From assembly GCF_004337985.1 (NCBI RefSeq), contig NC_043742.1, positions 3,458,176 to 3,522,175 of the forward strand: a stretch of DNA of 64,000 nucleotides, written 5' to 3'. Of this stretch, positions 12,301-22,500 are shown piece by piece. The first letter of the stretch is position 1; every line of letters starts with the position of its first letter. The notes beneath the pieces were generated by a model. That model ran no database searches, was not told the origin of the DNA, and saw only the letters and a program-made list of their open reading frames with translations. Origin of the DNA: Pyricularia pennisetigena. Taxonomy: Eukaryota > Ascomycota > Sordariomycetes > Magnaporthales > Pyriculariaceae. The position numbers were made by a program, and so were the translations under genes.

Positions 12301-13509
12301 GGGAACCAGTTGTCATCTCCTCGCTGGTACCCCAGCGCCCAGACCCTGGGCGACGGTCGGGTCTTTGTCGCTTCCGGCAGCTTGAACGGTCTTGCTCCGG
12401 AGAACAGGGTCAACAACAACCCAACGTACGAGATGCTTGATCGTAACGGAGTCTCGTCTGGTCAGTCGATCAACATGGACATCCTTGTCAAGGCTCAGCC
12501 CTACTACATGTACCCGTTCATTCATCTCATGAATGATGGCAATCTATTCGTTTTTGTCGCCAAGACGTCGCAAATCTTCAATGTCGGAAACGGTGTCGAC
12601 ACGGGCACCATCGTCAAGGAGCTGCCAGAGCTGTCGGGCGACTATCGCACGTACCCCAACACAGGCGGCTCCGTCATGCTGCCACTTTCCAAGGCCAACG
12701 GCTACGCGCCCGACATCTTGATCTGCGGAGGCGGTCCTTACCAGGACGTTACCGCACCGACTGAGGCGTCGTGCGGCCGCATCAAGCCAATGGACCCGAA
12801 CCCCCAATGGGAGCTCGACTCCATGCCCGACGGCCGTGTCATGGTTGAGGGTGTGCTCATGCTTGATGGCACCGTGTTCCTGGTCAACGGCGCTCACCAG
12901 GGAGCCCAGGGTTTTGGCGTGGCCGACAAGCCCGCCTTCACCTCGCTCATCTACGACCCCGCGCAGCCCCTGGGCAAGCGTTTCACGACTGCTGCGACGA
13001 CCACCATCCCGCGCATGTACCACTCGGTGGCGCTGATGCTCGAGGACGGTACGATCCTCGTCACGGGCAGCAACCCAGTCGAGCAGCCGATCCTGGAGGT
13101 GAGCAAGGAGACGCCATACGCGACCGAGTTCCGCGTCGAGCGCTACACGCCGCCCTACCTGAGCAACGGGAGGCAGTACCTGAGGCCGCTCAACATGACG
13201 CTGTCCGGCACCACCATGAAACCCGGCCCCGAGGGCAGCAGCACCCTCAACGTGCGCTTCGGCCTCCCCAGCAAGACAGTCAAGGACGTCAAGATTGCGC
13301 TGTACAACAACGGCTACGTCACCCACAGCGTGCACATGGGGCACCGCATGGCGTACCTTGAGCACACTGGCTTCACCCCTGGCATGACGGCTCAGAACCT
13401 CGTCGCCCAGGCCCCGCCGTCCAACAACGTCACGCCCCCGGGCTATTACATCCTCTTTGTGATCGCCGATGGTGTGCCGAGCGTCGGCCAGCAGATTCTG
13501 ATCCAATAG
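9316..13509 (+). CDS. secreted glyoxal-oxidase-like copper radical oxidase (AA5) with five CBM18 modules
   Basis: Two exons, 9316-9661 and 9734-13509, giving 1373 aa. The start is the ATG at 9316; an in-frame TTG at 9304 is not used. A signal peptide (about 1-20) and a KR site before QGVV (about residues 87-90) suggest propeptide processing. Five CBM18 chitin-binding modules (each about 43 aa, ending CGDGCQSGxC) begin near residues 95, 203, 375, 578 and 789, separated by Ser/Thr-rich and probably O-glycosylated linkers. The catalytic part starts near residue 850. The Cys-Tyr radical pair corresponds to C917 (NAFCSGG) and Y981 (RWYPSAQ); the other copper ligands to Y1211-H1212 (RMYHSVAL) and H1313 (THSVHMGH). 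The family oxidises simple aldehydes or alcohols and makes H2O2. The 72-bp intron interrupts the first CBM18; splicing restores GSCCSRYGYCG. Confidence 0.92.
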   Translation: MMRLALLLTAAASLASANINFTWVQPTCSPTDTYNKCLRGQHCVDTKCYADVAMPPDHNWNHEALEKREYMAAGFRLAPAHAKYRLGKRQGVVTTDGSCGTQHGGKVCGNWASGSCESDALWGPFGRLVAKYGWLSRLLGCSRYGYCGKTNAYCGDGCQSGPCLSKSSTTSRSSTSSRSSTSSSSSAQATSSSLSVRTTSSSSTASSRASSTVSTVSAVQTGVESKDGSCGRQFGNTICGSWKDGNCCSAWGYCGRTAVYCGDGCQSGDCLKAQSASSSVGTSTLSTSTHSSSSASSNSLAGTSSSTGTSSATSSSSSSSTSRSSSSSVTTSSTSTSSSLSTSSSSSTSRSSSSSMTTSSAAFSSTSTSSSSSSLSSSTSAANQPGNTEVPVPQKVTVNGRCGAAFDGTVCGNWPQGSCCSPYGYCGNSAAHCGDGCQSGNCLNPPAGQSSSMVNTVSVTAATSGTSTSSSISTSSSTSSGSSTSPSSASSSSNASPPTSGTSISSGTSTSSGTSTVGAASIASGTSTSSGTSTSSGTSTSSGTSTSSGTSTSSGASTVGAASIASGTSTSSGISSSSGTSTSSGTSTSSAASTPVVKVTVDGSCGKQNGGTICGNWKDGSCCSVYGYCGSDAAYCGDGCQSGNCINPPVASSSLVSSSVSVASAGSTSSTGSTSSTGSISSTGSISSTGSISSTGSTSTIIPVYSGNATSTSTSTSSGSGSTGSITSTSSSSGSASTAVSVQSVNGTSTGISIQSMNTTSTSISASSSTSMSSSQATTLVTSTSSTSSQTSSSSTSSTVSSTPSPTLRVTKDGSCGAQYGNTICGNWPDGNCCSMYGYCGRQTAHCGDGCQSGNCTGPPRAPGPKPAPANPNPGSFAVVGQSGVPAMHAGLLPNGKVFFLDKVETFTQLKLPNDDWAYSSEYDPETNTAVPLSYKTNAFCSGGAPLADGRFISIGGNAPLSWLAADVGDGFHGIRYLNRQLHNSSMDGQGWDEPGNQLSSPRWYPSAQTLGDGRVFVASGSLNGLAPENRVNNNPTYEMLDRNGVSSGQSINMDILVKAQPYYMYPFIHLMNDGNLFVFVAKTSQIFNVGNGVDTGTIVKELPELSGDYRTYPNTGGSVMLPLSKANGYAPDILICGGGPYQDVTAPTEASCGRIKPMDPNPQWELDSMPDGRVMVEGVLMLDGTVFLVNGAHQGAQGFGVADKPAFTSLIYDPAQPLGKRFTTAATTTIPRMYHSVALMLEDGTILVTGSNPVEQPILEVSKETPYATEFRVERYTPPYLSNGRQYLRPLNMTLSGTTMKPGPEGSSTLNVRFGLPSKTVKDVKIALYNNGYVTHSVHMGHRMAYLEHTGFTPGMTAQNLVAQAPPSNNVTPPGYYILFVIADGVPSVGQQILIQ
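10811..11092 (+). repeat. in-frame coding minisatellite (SSGTST units)
   Basis: 18-bp units coding Ser-Ser-Gly-Thr-Ser-Thr are repeated in the linker between CBM18 modules 3 and 4. A longer unit containing VGAASIASGTSTSSG occurs twice, at about 10861 and 10981. Such arrays expand and contract by slippage without breaking the frame. Confidence 0.85.
11308..11412 (+). repeat. in-frame coding minisatellite (GSISST units)
   Basis: 18-bp units coding Gly-Ser-(Thr/Ile)-Ser-Ser-Thr are repeated about six times in the linker between CBM18 modules 4 and 5 of the oxidase gene. Confidence 0.85.
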
Positions 13510-13893
13510 ATAAAATTACGCCTGATGCTTTGGGAGGGATGGTTATTATACTAGGTGGCTTTCTTGGGCTTTCAAGGGGCGTTTATTTTTTTTTTTTTTT
13601 CCTTTGTTTTTTTTTTCTTCGAAGAGACTAGGAGGGTAACTTTGTTTTCTTTTTTTCCTTCTTCTAGGTTAATCAAGCCACTGGCAGACACTGAGGTGTT
13701 AATACTCTTTCTTTTGTATAAACCTCGGGTATATCTAATGCTACTCGGTTTGTCTGCCTATCGTACCCGGGTATTGCTGCTGTTAAAGGCTGTACTGGGC
13801 CAATTATAAACCAAAAAAATAATAATTTCAAATATAGAAAAAGCAATATAGTAGGACATGGCTCGAGTCAAATAATACACACGAATAATAATA
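13510..13893. other. convergent intergenic region, T-rich
   Basis: 384 bp between the 3' ends of the CBM18 oxidase (+) and the F-box gene (-). It holds several T runs (around 13587-13617). Nothing coding is seen; it must hold both 3' UTRs. Confidence 0.6.
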
Positions 13894-15105
13894 TCAATCA
13901 ATCAACTTCAAGTCCCTTCCGATCTTGTCGACCCACACAGGATCTGAATCTTCTTCTTCCAGACGCGGATCAATTTTAGCGGCCTTCCGTATCCTGACGG
14001 ACCTTCTCGTTTCGGCATCCACAATTATCCTCTTCCCGCCCCAAGCCTCTGGCAACCGAGAGGCGACGTCGTATTTGACTTGGTCCGTCTCGCCCTGCAC
14101 CAAACACAGACTATATCTTCCCTCCCACGTCTCGCCCGGCTGCATCTGGCGGAGGAAGCCCCTGAGGATCGGGGTGAACATTTTGAGGACGAACTCATAG
14201 TCTTCCGGTTTTGTGTGTCTGCAGCGCAGAAACTCCAGCTGCGAGAGGGCGGAAAGCTCGCGGGCCGTCTCGAATAGGTCGTCCTGGTCGGGCGCAAACT
14301 CGAGCCACCGCAGCTCCGGCAGGTTCCGGGCCAGGATGCCGACCACGTGCGTGGTGAGCACGGGTATGCCGAAACGCGCATGGCCGCTCTGCCCGTCGCG
14401 GTGCGAAAAGACGAGCTTGCGCAGGCCTTGGTGCCCGGCGACGGCCGACGCGAGCAGCGAAAAGTTGCCCATGTTCGAGTCCCACCGGTCCAGCCTCAGG
14501 GACGTGAGCGTGGTGAAGGAGCGGAGCCAGCTCCGCTGGGCGTTGAACATTTGTATGCTGCCGGGGTGGTTCAGGTCGAGCTCCACCGACCGCAGCCTCG
14601 GCTGCTCGGCTCCGTAGAATTCGGTCTGCAGGGCCTCGAAGAATTTGAAGAGTTCCTCGGCGGGCTGGTAGATGTGCAGCTCCGTCAGGGAGGGGAAGTC
14701 GACCACGCGGAGCATGGCCTTGGCCTCTCGCAGGCAGAACCTGCACATGATTAGAAACTCGAGGGCCGCGAGCTGGAAGTCGATGTCGTCCATCTTGACC
14801 TCGGCCGCTAGGCTGCATTTCTCGTGATAGTGGAACAGCTCCAAGCTGCGCAGCGTCGTGGCCGAGCCGCGCAGCATCCTCAGGGTCTCCCCGTCGTCCT
14901 GTCCAAACCTGGCGCACTCTACATTGTAAAAGCAGAGATGTTCAAGCCCGGTCATTTGGCTCATCACAACCGGTATCTTTCTGAGGCCATAGCAGTTCAC
15001 AAGAGATAGTGCTTTCAATCGCCTGCGGGTTACTATTCTGTCTGCTACTGGCCTATGGGGAGGTGGGACGGAACAAGAACGGTTGAAAGTAAGTCTTGGC
15101 GCTTG

Positions 15106-15143
<38 letters not shown>

Positions 15144-15653
15144 AGCAGGGAAGGCTCACCGATCTAGACAACTGGTCTCCAAAACCTCAACGTTTCTAAA
15201 ATTACTCAACGAAAACCTGAGCCAATGGCTGCATAATTTCTCATTGTGCAAGCGATCGTCATCGCTCCCGTTGATGATGTACCGACGCACATATCTCGCG
15301 CAGTGCGGTATGACGTTGCCGTCGACCACGTCTTGCGCAGCATAGAAGTTGCGCTCGATGAGCGATCTCTTTTGCCTGCCGGTCATGCAGACCTCGAGCC
15401 GCCAAACCAGGTCGGCCGCCTCGGCCTCGTCCGTGCACGAGACTTCGACCTTTTCCCAGGCCCGCGGCCCTACGAGTTGCTGGAGCGATTTGCTGGTCTG
15501 CATGAGCCTGTCGACACTTGCGTCGTCCAGCCAGCCGACTATCATGTTGAGGAGCTCTGCACTGAGGTGCATCAACCTGTCGTTCGGGTGGACGACCACG
15601 CCGGTGACTGGGTCGAGGCGCGGCCTGGCCCGGAGGCGTCTATTAGGAAGCAT
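13894..15653 (-). CDS. F-box / leucine-rich-repeat-like protein
   Basis: Two exons on the minus strand, 15653-15160 and 15052-13894, giving 550 aa. The 107-bp intron has a gtgagc donor and an atag acceptor and contains a 29-base homopolymer. Residues about 25-75 (LMHLSAELLNMIVGWLDD, then a Leu-rich helix and an RAWEKVEV-type end) fit an F-box-like domain. The rest is a run of irregular leucine-rich repeats (LRSLELF, LTELHIYQP, LTSLRLDRW, LPELRWLEF). F-box proteins bring substrates to SCF ubiquitin ligases; the target cannot be told from sequence. The long plus-strand frames over this gene are mirror frames. Confidence 0.78.
15113..15141. repeat. A29 homopolymer inside an intron
   Basis: Twenty-nine A on the plus strand, so U in the pre-mRNA, placed in the F-box gene intron and preceded on the plus strand by a short T run. 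It contributes to the intron's pyrimidine tract. Confidence 0.95.
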
Positions 15654-16178
15654 CTTGTGCTATTAGTTGTCAAGCTCTATTGGTTTTGTGGTTTAGGCTG
15701 GTGTTGTATTTATATATATTTGCAAGGAAATCGACAATGTCATGATGATTTGGAAGTTATGAGAATGGTTGTATCAAGGGGGATGATGGTGATTAATGAG
15801 GTAAACTCGGGAGGACTGGACCTTGCAAACAACAAAAGGGGGAAATTCGATATCCCTGGATTGTGACAATGGAATTGCTGTTGCCCTTGCATTCCAGTTT
15901 TTGTCAGTTGCACCGCAACCGTGTATGCTGGTAATTTTCCTGGGCAGTGGAAAAAGAAGACAAGAATTCCAATTGAACGCGGTTTGCCGTATTCCAAGGA
16001 AAGGAAATAGAAGGCTAATTGCTCGGCCAAGCTCTTTCAACGTCTTCTGTTACTGGCAATTGGCATGGGCACACGGAAAAAACTTGCCCTGACGGAATAA
16101 CGCTGTCGAGGAACCGTAATGTAAGCAAAATTCCACCTCGAAAACAAAACATCAATATTCCGCACACGCGATCCAACC
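15654..16178. other. intergenic, promoter side of F-box gene
   Basis: 525 bp upstream of the F-box gene start. Short frames on both strands lack domains. A TATATATAT word occurs at about 15709-15718, some 60 bp upstream of the F-box ATG, and could serve as its TATA element. Confidence 0.45.
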
Positions 16179-16427
16179 ATGGCCATGCTGAAGGCCATGC
16201 TCGCCGAAGCTGGCCTTCATGAAGCCGACGACCAAACCGATAGCGGAGCCGATTTCTTCTCTCGCGTCTGCCCGCACAGGCTGTCGCAACCGCCAAAGAT
16301 GAACGAGTTTGATGCGGTACATCCCCCGGCAGACATGGGCCAGCTTGCCGATGGTGATGAGCAACGTGCGCTCATCGAGGGCTGGCGTGCTGAAGATGGA
16401 TGGGAACTGCGCAGGCCATTTTCTTAA
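16179..16427 (+). CDS. hypothetical small protein, 82 aa
   Basis: A short frame with a good start context (caaccATGGCC) and the codon bias of neighbouring genes, encoding an acidic protein containing FFSRVCPHRLSQPP and LIEGWRAEDGW. I do not recognise a family. No signal peptide or membrane segment is seen. It may be a small gene, one exon of a larger one, or a relic like the fragment next to it. Confidence 0.3.
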   Translation: MAMLKAMLAEAGLHEADDQTDSGADFFSRVCPHRLSQPPKMNEFDAVHPPADMGQLADGDEQRALIEGWRAEDGWELRRPFS

Positions 16428-16448
16428 TCATTACGTACTCTCGAAGGA

Positions 16449-16670
16449 TTAATGACAGCAAAGAAAGAAAAGCTTCACAAAGTCATTGGACCCATCTGTG
16501 GCCAGGTGCATGTGGGCAACAAACACAGAGATGCGTACCATAGGATTCTTGAGCATGTGCTCAAGGTCCTCTAGAGTTCGCGTGTTACCTACATTCCCAG
16601 TTATGCCGCCATCTATAGAATTGCGCGCAAGCTACCGCTCCTGGAGCATTGGCCATTTGTTCTCGAAGGC
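16449..16670 (-). pseudogene. possible broken gene fragment of unknown family
   Basis: A minus-strand frame reads FAFENKWPMLQER, a TAG, then about 57 codons with coding-like composition including NTRTLEDLEHMLKNPMVR and VAHMHLATDGSNDFV, ending at a TAA at 16449. One in-frame TAG (possibly from CAG by C-to-T change) and no clear start suggest a relic. Family not recognised. Confidence 0.22.
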
Positions 16671-16673
16671 AAA

Positions 16674-16749
16674 GTCTGGGGAGACAAAGAAAGTCTGGGG
16701 AGACAAAGAAAGTCTGGGGAGACAAAGAAAGTCTGGGGAGACAAAGATT
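16674..16749 (+). repeat. 19-bp tandem repeat, four copies
   Basis: The unit gtctggggagacaaagaaa (19 bp) is repeated four times, nearly perfectly; the last copy diverges at its end. Because 19 is not a multiple of three, each copy shifts the frame, which argues against a coding role. Confidence 0.95.
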
Positions 16750-17437
16750 GAAAACAACCACGGTACATGTCACAACGCCTTCTGTAATGAAGGTTCCACT
16801 TCTATCCCTGGGTGCCTTGCCAATTGCGCATGCAACGGAAACGCCTGCCGCAATGAAACCGGCAAACGCGGTAGAAACAACGTTGTCTACTACACAAGAG
16901 AGCGATCTGTTCGATTTACATCAGTGCTTTCCTTGTAATTGCAGGAACTGATGGGATAGCAAATGGCGTACTCGGCTTGCCATCTCTGTATGGGAGAGAG
17001 CCAAGGAAAATATATGTCGGGCGAATCGGTCTGTATAGTTCTTCTGTATCACCCGAGAAATGACAAGCAAAGAAGCGGTGCAACCCATGAACTTCTCGGG
17101 ATCTCCGCCCAAAGAACTTTAAAAATATGTCCCTGCCAAGGATAGTTCTCGAGACCAGACGGATTTTGAATCAAAGTAGAGAGTCCACAAGGCCAAAGCA
17201 ACTACTCTCTTGTTCTTACATTGTGTAGTACCTACTTGCCTACATATCCTGTAAGGATGGTTGGGGATTTGAGTCAAAGCTCGTTGTTTGGCAGGACCAA
17301 TTGCCAGTAGAGTTTGGAGCGGACGACAGAGACATTCGCCATTGATGCGCGCTAACCAAAAAAACGGCGAGTAAAACAAAGAACAAACAAACAAGGAATT
17401 AAACGCTAACCTCCAGTCTTCTCTTGTCCACCTCTTA
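16750..17437. other. intergenic, no secure gene
   Basis: About 690 bp. A 54-codon frame at 16787-16951 starts MKVPLLSLGA and ends with a Cys cluster (CFPCNC). It overlaps another frame with many Cys, and a cag that looks like a splice acceptor lies at about 16945. I cannot support it as a gene. The right end holds the 3' UTR of the HVA1 gene. Confidence 0.4.
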
Positions 17438-17611
17438 CTAGTCTAGCTCATGTGCCTTTTTGATGGCCTTGGATTTTCCAGCATCCAGCACCACTGCTGG
17501 GTCATCTTTGGTGCCCTTCCGGCTGACTTGATTGCCATTTTTGGTTGTTATGGACGTGCTGGGGAGAGAGGCGTTTGTAATTGTCAGCAACCATGAACAC
17601 ATCAAAGAAGG

Positions 17612-17646
<35 letters not shown>

Positions 17647-18803
17647 AGAATGATAATTGGCGCAACTTACTCTTCCTCTTTGACGTCCAAAACTTTCCCT
17701 TGCGGATGATTGTTGCCCCATTTCCAACTCACGGTGTCGCCCTTGCTGAGGCCGTTTTTGGCGTCGCCCTCGCCGCCAGCCTCTTCGTCTTCTTTGTCTT
17801 CTTGTTCACCCGCTTCCGTCTCGCCATCTTTGTCGCTATCCTGATTCCCATCCGTCTCCTCCTCTCCATTCTGCTCGTTCTCGTCGCCATCAGCCATCTC
17901 CTCGTCCAGCTCTTCATCGCCATCCTCGTTATCGACATCATCCGCCTCATCCCCGCTCGATTGCTTTTTCGCGCCCGCACCCTTGCTCGTCTGCTGCTTC
18001 TTTTGCGCCCCGTTCTGTTTGCCGCCAGCCGCCTTGCGCTTCTGCCCAGATTTGGCCGTGCTTTCGTCGTCGTCGTCGCTGGGCTCATCCTCCTCCTTGG
18101 GCTCTTCCTCATCCTCTCCACTCCCCTCCTCGTCTTCGTTTGCCTTGGCGTCCTTTGCAGCGGATCGAGTCTGCCGTTTTGGTGTTTGAGAGGACTTGGA
18201 CTTGCCGTTGCTGGCCGAACCCTTCTTCGACTCGTCGCTGGCGTCCCCATTCTTGTCGTTTGAATCCGAGCTGCCGTTTGCAGATGGTTTCCCTTCCGTT
18301 GCCTTGAGGATGTCATGGCCCCAGTTCTTGAGCGACGCATATGACTTTGTCTTTTTCAACTCCTCTTCGGACTTTTCGCTGTTGCCCTTGGACTCCTGCG
18401 CCAAATGTCGCTTGCTGCAATGTTCAATGCGTTAAAATCCCAAGTCAACCCCCGCTACCTTGGGTATCAAACACGCAAACCGCGCACCCCAGGAAATAAG
18501 ACCAATGGTGGGCATTCATATGCCAGGCTTGATAGCAACTTACCAATAAGACACGACCTTGCGCATGTGCTGGACCTGCTCATCCGTATATTCGTCCTCA
18601 TTCTTGTCCGGGTTCGCCTTGAGGATCTCGACAATCTTGCGTCCGCTGTCGTGCCCAACAGTCTCGCCGTTCTTGTCATCGCCGCCGTGCTTGGGCCAGC
18701 CGGCCGAGTTGGAGTCGTCCGACTTGAGCCACGACTCCAGGTCCGAGGCTGTCATGTTGACGAGCGAATTGAACTCGCTGATGACATCCTTGCGTTCCTT
18801 CAT
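17438..18803 (-). CDS. DUF3140 plus hypervirulence-associated (HVA1) TUDOR-domain protein
   Basis: Three exons on the minus strand, 18803-18544, 18414-17671 and 17558-17438, giving 374 aa. Introns are 129 and 112 bp, both with gtaagt donors. The start MKERKDVISEFNSLVNMT opens a DUF3140 domain (about 1-95), whose end VVSYCKRHLAQES is rebuilt by the first splice. A long charged linker follows, with basic patches (PKRQTRSAAK, QKRKAAGG) and strongly acidic runs. The C-terminus (about 310-374: GDTVSWKWGNNHPQGKV ... NQVSRKGTKDDPAVVLDAGKSKA) is the hypervirulence-associated TUDOR domain, rebuilt by the second splice. Basic patches suggest nuclear location. The function of the family is not settled; the name comes from a virulence-linked plant-pathogen gene. 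The second intron carries an A30/U30 tract. Confidence 0.85.
17612..17641. repeat. A30 homopolymer inside an intron
   Basis: Thirty A on the plus strand, so U in the transcript, in the second intron of the HVA1-type gene, about 55 bases upstream (in transcript sense) of the gaac-like end of the intron and close to its donor. Confidence 0.95.
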
Positions 18804-19599
18804 TGTTATTGCTTTTCTTTTTGCCCAGTTTTTATCCTGTGATGAGTTCCTGTTTATAAAAATAAAAGATAAATGAATAAAAAGAAAAATAGGTATTCTC
18901 AAAGATCATATGGTCAAGGAAGATTAATGTTGCATGAACGCCGACCGCAGGTATTTAATCGTGAATTTACGCGCTCAGATTATACATTCAGCCTACTGCA
19001 ACTCTCAAAAGTCAACCCTGGGGGACGTGCTTGGACGACTGTCAGAAGTGGTGTCGTCATCGGTATGTAGCGTTTGTAGGCCCTTCAAATCTCAAGGGGT
19101 TGACTTTTCCTTCTTGTGGGACCGTTGGAAAAAGTGCATTTATCGCCAAAAGCAACATTCTGCTAGGTCAACGACGTAATAATTGGTACACCGTCAATAG
19201 CCCCTTGCATAAGGTTGGCTTTTCGATCTCGGCAAACCTTATCCCGATCGATGGATTCGGCCCTCGATCTCATCCCGGAATTGGTGGATCCAGGGGAGTC
19301 GCACTAAATGACGCAGTAATGCAGCATCTTGTTTGTTCAGAAGGGGCAACCTGCCTGGACGATCCCGAGTGTCACGCAAGTCAACCTGCCAGCGATAATT
19401 TGGAAAAGTGATTCAATATAGAAAAATCAACATTGAAAAAGTCTATGGTCATTATGATGGGTAAAATGGGGAATCGCTTTTTTTTGTCATGCATCGCGTA
19501 ATGAGTGAGTGGGTCACAAGACAACGAACGTATCCTGAGCACCATGTATGTGTAGAAAGACATTTTTGTGCAAGAAATCAACGAGGCAACCAAGACCAA
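18804..19599. other. intergenic, tandem same-strand genes
   Basis: 796 bp between the 5' end of the HVA1 gene and the 3' end of KAP123, both on the minus strand. The sequence just upstream of 18803 (in transcript sense) ends with a plausible acceptor (catcacag at about 18842), so a 5' UTR intron is possible. Nothing else coding is seen. Confidence 0.5.
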
Positions 19600-22500
19600 T
19601 TAACCGGCATGGGCAAGAGCCAAAACAGCTTGGTGGGACTGGAAAAGTTCCGGCTTGCCTTGGTACAGTTGCTGCACAATCTTCTGTACAAGAACCCGAG
19701 TCTCGGCAGTGAGCTGCTCATTCGGCGGGCTCAAAACCTTTTCGAACACGGCAATGAGCTGTGGCGTCAAGCCCATGATCGTGGGCTCGCTGTGATCGTC
19801 TGAGGTAGTAACAGCGTTAGTCGGTGTAATCCTTGCAAGTGTCAACCGTACCAAGAAATGTACTCACAGAGCGTGTAAATGCACTCGTAAATGGGTGTGT
19901 TCTCCTCGAACCCATCCTTGTCGTCCGTCAGAGGCAGCTTCGAAACCATGCTAGGTAGGAAGTCACCAATCGGAACGCGATCGGGGTGCTTCATCATGAG
20001 GCGGGATAGGCAGCCGCACGCGTTGTCAAGTAGCCTGTTCTCCTGCGACTGAGCGTAAAGCATCGGCTCAACTTTGCTGAGGATCTCCTGTAGGCTCGGG
20101 AGGTATTTGTCGGAGGCATTGGACTGTAGCACCAATTGACCAGCGCCGTAGGCTGCGTTGCTCTTGGTCTCGGGGTCCTCATCGCTCAAGCGATGCACCA
20201 GCACCTTGAGAAGGCGCTCGGTGTGCGGCGTAACAGTCGACCCCATGTGGCGGATGCACTCAGCAATGACACCAACGGCAGTAGACCGTTCAGTGGAGTC
20301 GTTGGAGCTAGCAAACTTCACGATAGGCTTCTCAAAAATCTTCCATAATTCCTGGAAGGCAGGACCAAGGGACAGGGCGAGGCTGATGACAACGTCGAGC
20401 GCAGTATCAATGACAAGCCAGTCATACTCCGAGCTCTCCTCGACGTTGTTATCCTCGTCCTCATCCCCAAGATCCATCTGGCAAGGGTGCGAGCGGGTTA
20501 TGATTGATGTCAATGCAGTGATTACCTGAGACAGAGTCTCTTGGCCGACAAGAATGGCAGGACCGCAGCTCTTGAGAACCAACGCAACCATGCGGTTGAT
20601 CTCAGTGACAACATCCCTAAACGTGGAAGGCATGTCAGCAAATAACTAAACAACGGGCCAAGTCCAAGAGTAAACATATAGTGGAGGTTGTGATCAGAAA
20701 GTAGAAACGCTTTCTCAGCACCCGCAATATTTTTTGCGTCTGAGTGAGCTGGGTATAACGCATTGTATTCATCACTTCACAGAGGGGGTATCATGAGACG
20801 GAGATGACTTGCCTGTCGCTTTCCTCGCCCCACAGGCTCAGTGTTGACGTTGCAACAATCTCACCGAGCTTTTGGAGGGTCACGCTAGGAGTCTGCTTGG
20901 GAGGGAAGCCAGGCTCCCATTTGACGCCCGTCTCTTCCTCTGTCAGGTGCCAGACACGGCCATATGCCCGCCATAGAGTTGAGACGCTAGCCTTGCGGCA
21001 GCCCTCGTATCCGTGGCTGACGAGAGGAGAGATGAGCTCAAGGGCCTTCTCAAGATGCTTGGAGACCTCGGCTATACCGCAGCTGTGGGAGATGATATCG
21101 CCCAGAACCTCAATGGCAACCTCCTTCTCCATAGCAGCAGCCGAATCAAGGAAATCCTCAAACAAATCCTCATCGTCTGAGTCTTCCATAAGACCATCCT
21201 CCTCCTCGGGGGACTTGATCTTGATCCTCTTGCCAGCGGTGATGAGTTCCTTAGAATCTCCGACAATGGCCTGATCTTCCTCGGTAAGGTCAAGAACGAC
21301 CTCTTCCTCCTCAAGCTCAAGAGCATCGAAAAGTGCCTTGAAGACACCATCAAGGAAGGGGGCAAAGTCGAGCTCATAGACCTTGGCAAGCTGCGACCAC
21401 AGAATGAAAGTGCTTTCACGAAGCTCGTAGCTGTCGAGGTGAAGGCTCTCTTCCGTAGAGTGCATGAGGTCTTGGACATAAGGCTTCAAGGCTTCGGGGC
21501 CGACAGCAGCAGCGATGCGACCGATGGCATCGCTGATGCCGCCCCTCAAGGTGAGATCTTCCTCGGTCTCCTTCGCACTCATGTACGGACCCAGAGCAGT
21601 CATAGTCTTCTGGAAGAATGGCACAAAGTCCTCCTCCATGGCGGTGGCGATGGCTCCGACAGCACCAGCAGCGGCGACCTTGACACGAGCGTCATCGTGG
21701 GAAAGCAATTTGCCGATAGGCTCAAGCAGCTCAGGACCGAACTTCTTCATAACCTCGGGCTTGATGCCATCACACATGGCGTCAAAGGCTCCACAGACGG
21801 AGCGAATGATGTTGGTGTTCTTCTTCTTCATAGCCTCGTCCGTGCTCGAAGTTTCAGCGGCTTCAAGGTTCTTGAGGAGCGCCTGAATCAGGGGCACGTG
21901 CTCGGCAGCGACGTCCTCAGACATCTCTTCGGCCAAACGAGTGAGGCCAACCAATGCAGCGTGGCGGACCTCGATGTCGGAGTCGTTGAGCAAGTTGATG
22001 ACAATGGGCAGAATTTGCTTGAAGTGGCTGTTGACAAAGTCGGGTGCACCCTCGCAGCTGATGCCCAGCGCAATCACACCGGCCTTGCGCTGCGCAGGGT
22101 CAGGAGAGGATGAGAGCTTGGCGAACTGTTCGAGGATGGGAAGCATCACCAAACGAGGAGGAAGGTCGCTGGAAAGCTGGGCAATCAGGGTGAGAGACAA
22201 CCGCGCTGGCGTGGTGTCGTCGTCGTCGTCATCGTCCAACTCGGTCAGGATTTGCAAGGCCTGCTCAACGAGTCCCTTGACCAAGTCGCCCATCCCCATC
22301 AGTTTCATGCGGCGGTAACGAACCGCCTGGGCCAGAAACGCCAAAGACTGCGTTCGGGCATCTTCGCTCGCCTCCTTGTTTGCAGCAATGGTTGCGGTGA
22401 ACTCCAACAAGTCCTTAAGGTAGTTGCCCAACAAGGATGAGTCGTAGGCAAGGAAAGACTGGAGGACTTCGAAAGACTGCTTGATCTTCTCGTCATCACC

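Noticed and set aside
12544..13506. 320-codon minus-strand open frame under the AA5 oxidase domain
   Set aside because: It is the mirror of a strong plus-strand domain with known catalytic residues, in GC-rich DNA that suppresses stops; no domain or splice context.
16787..16951. 54-aa frame starting MKVPLLSLGA with a C-terminal Cys cluster
   Set aside because: Could pass for a small secreted protein, but the hydrophobic segment is weak, an overlapping frame has similar Cys content, and a splice-acceptor-like cag crosses its end.
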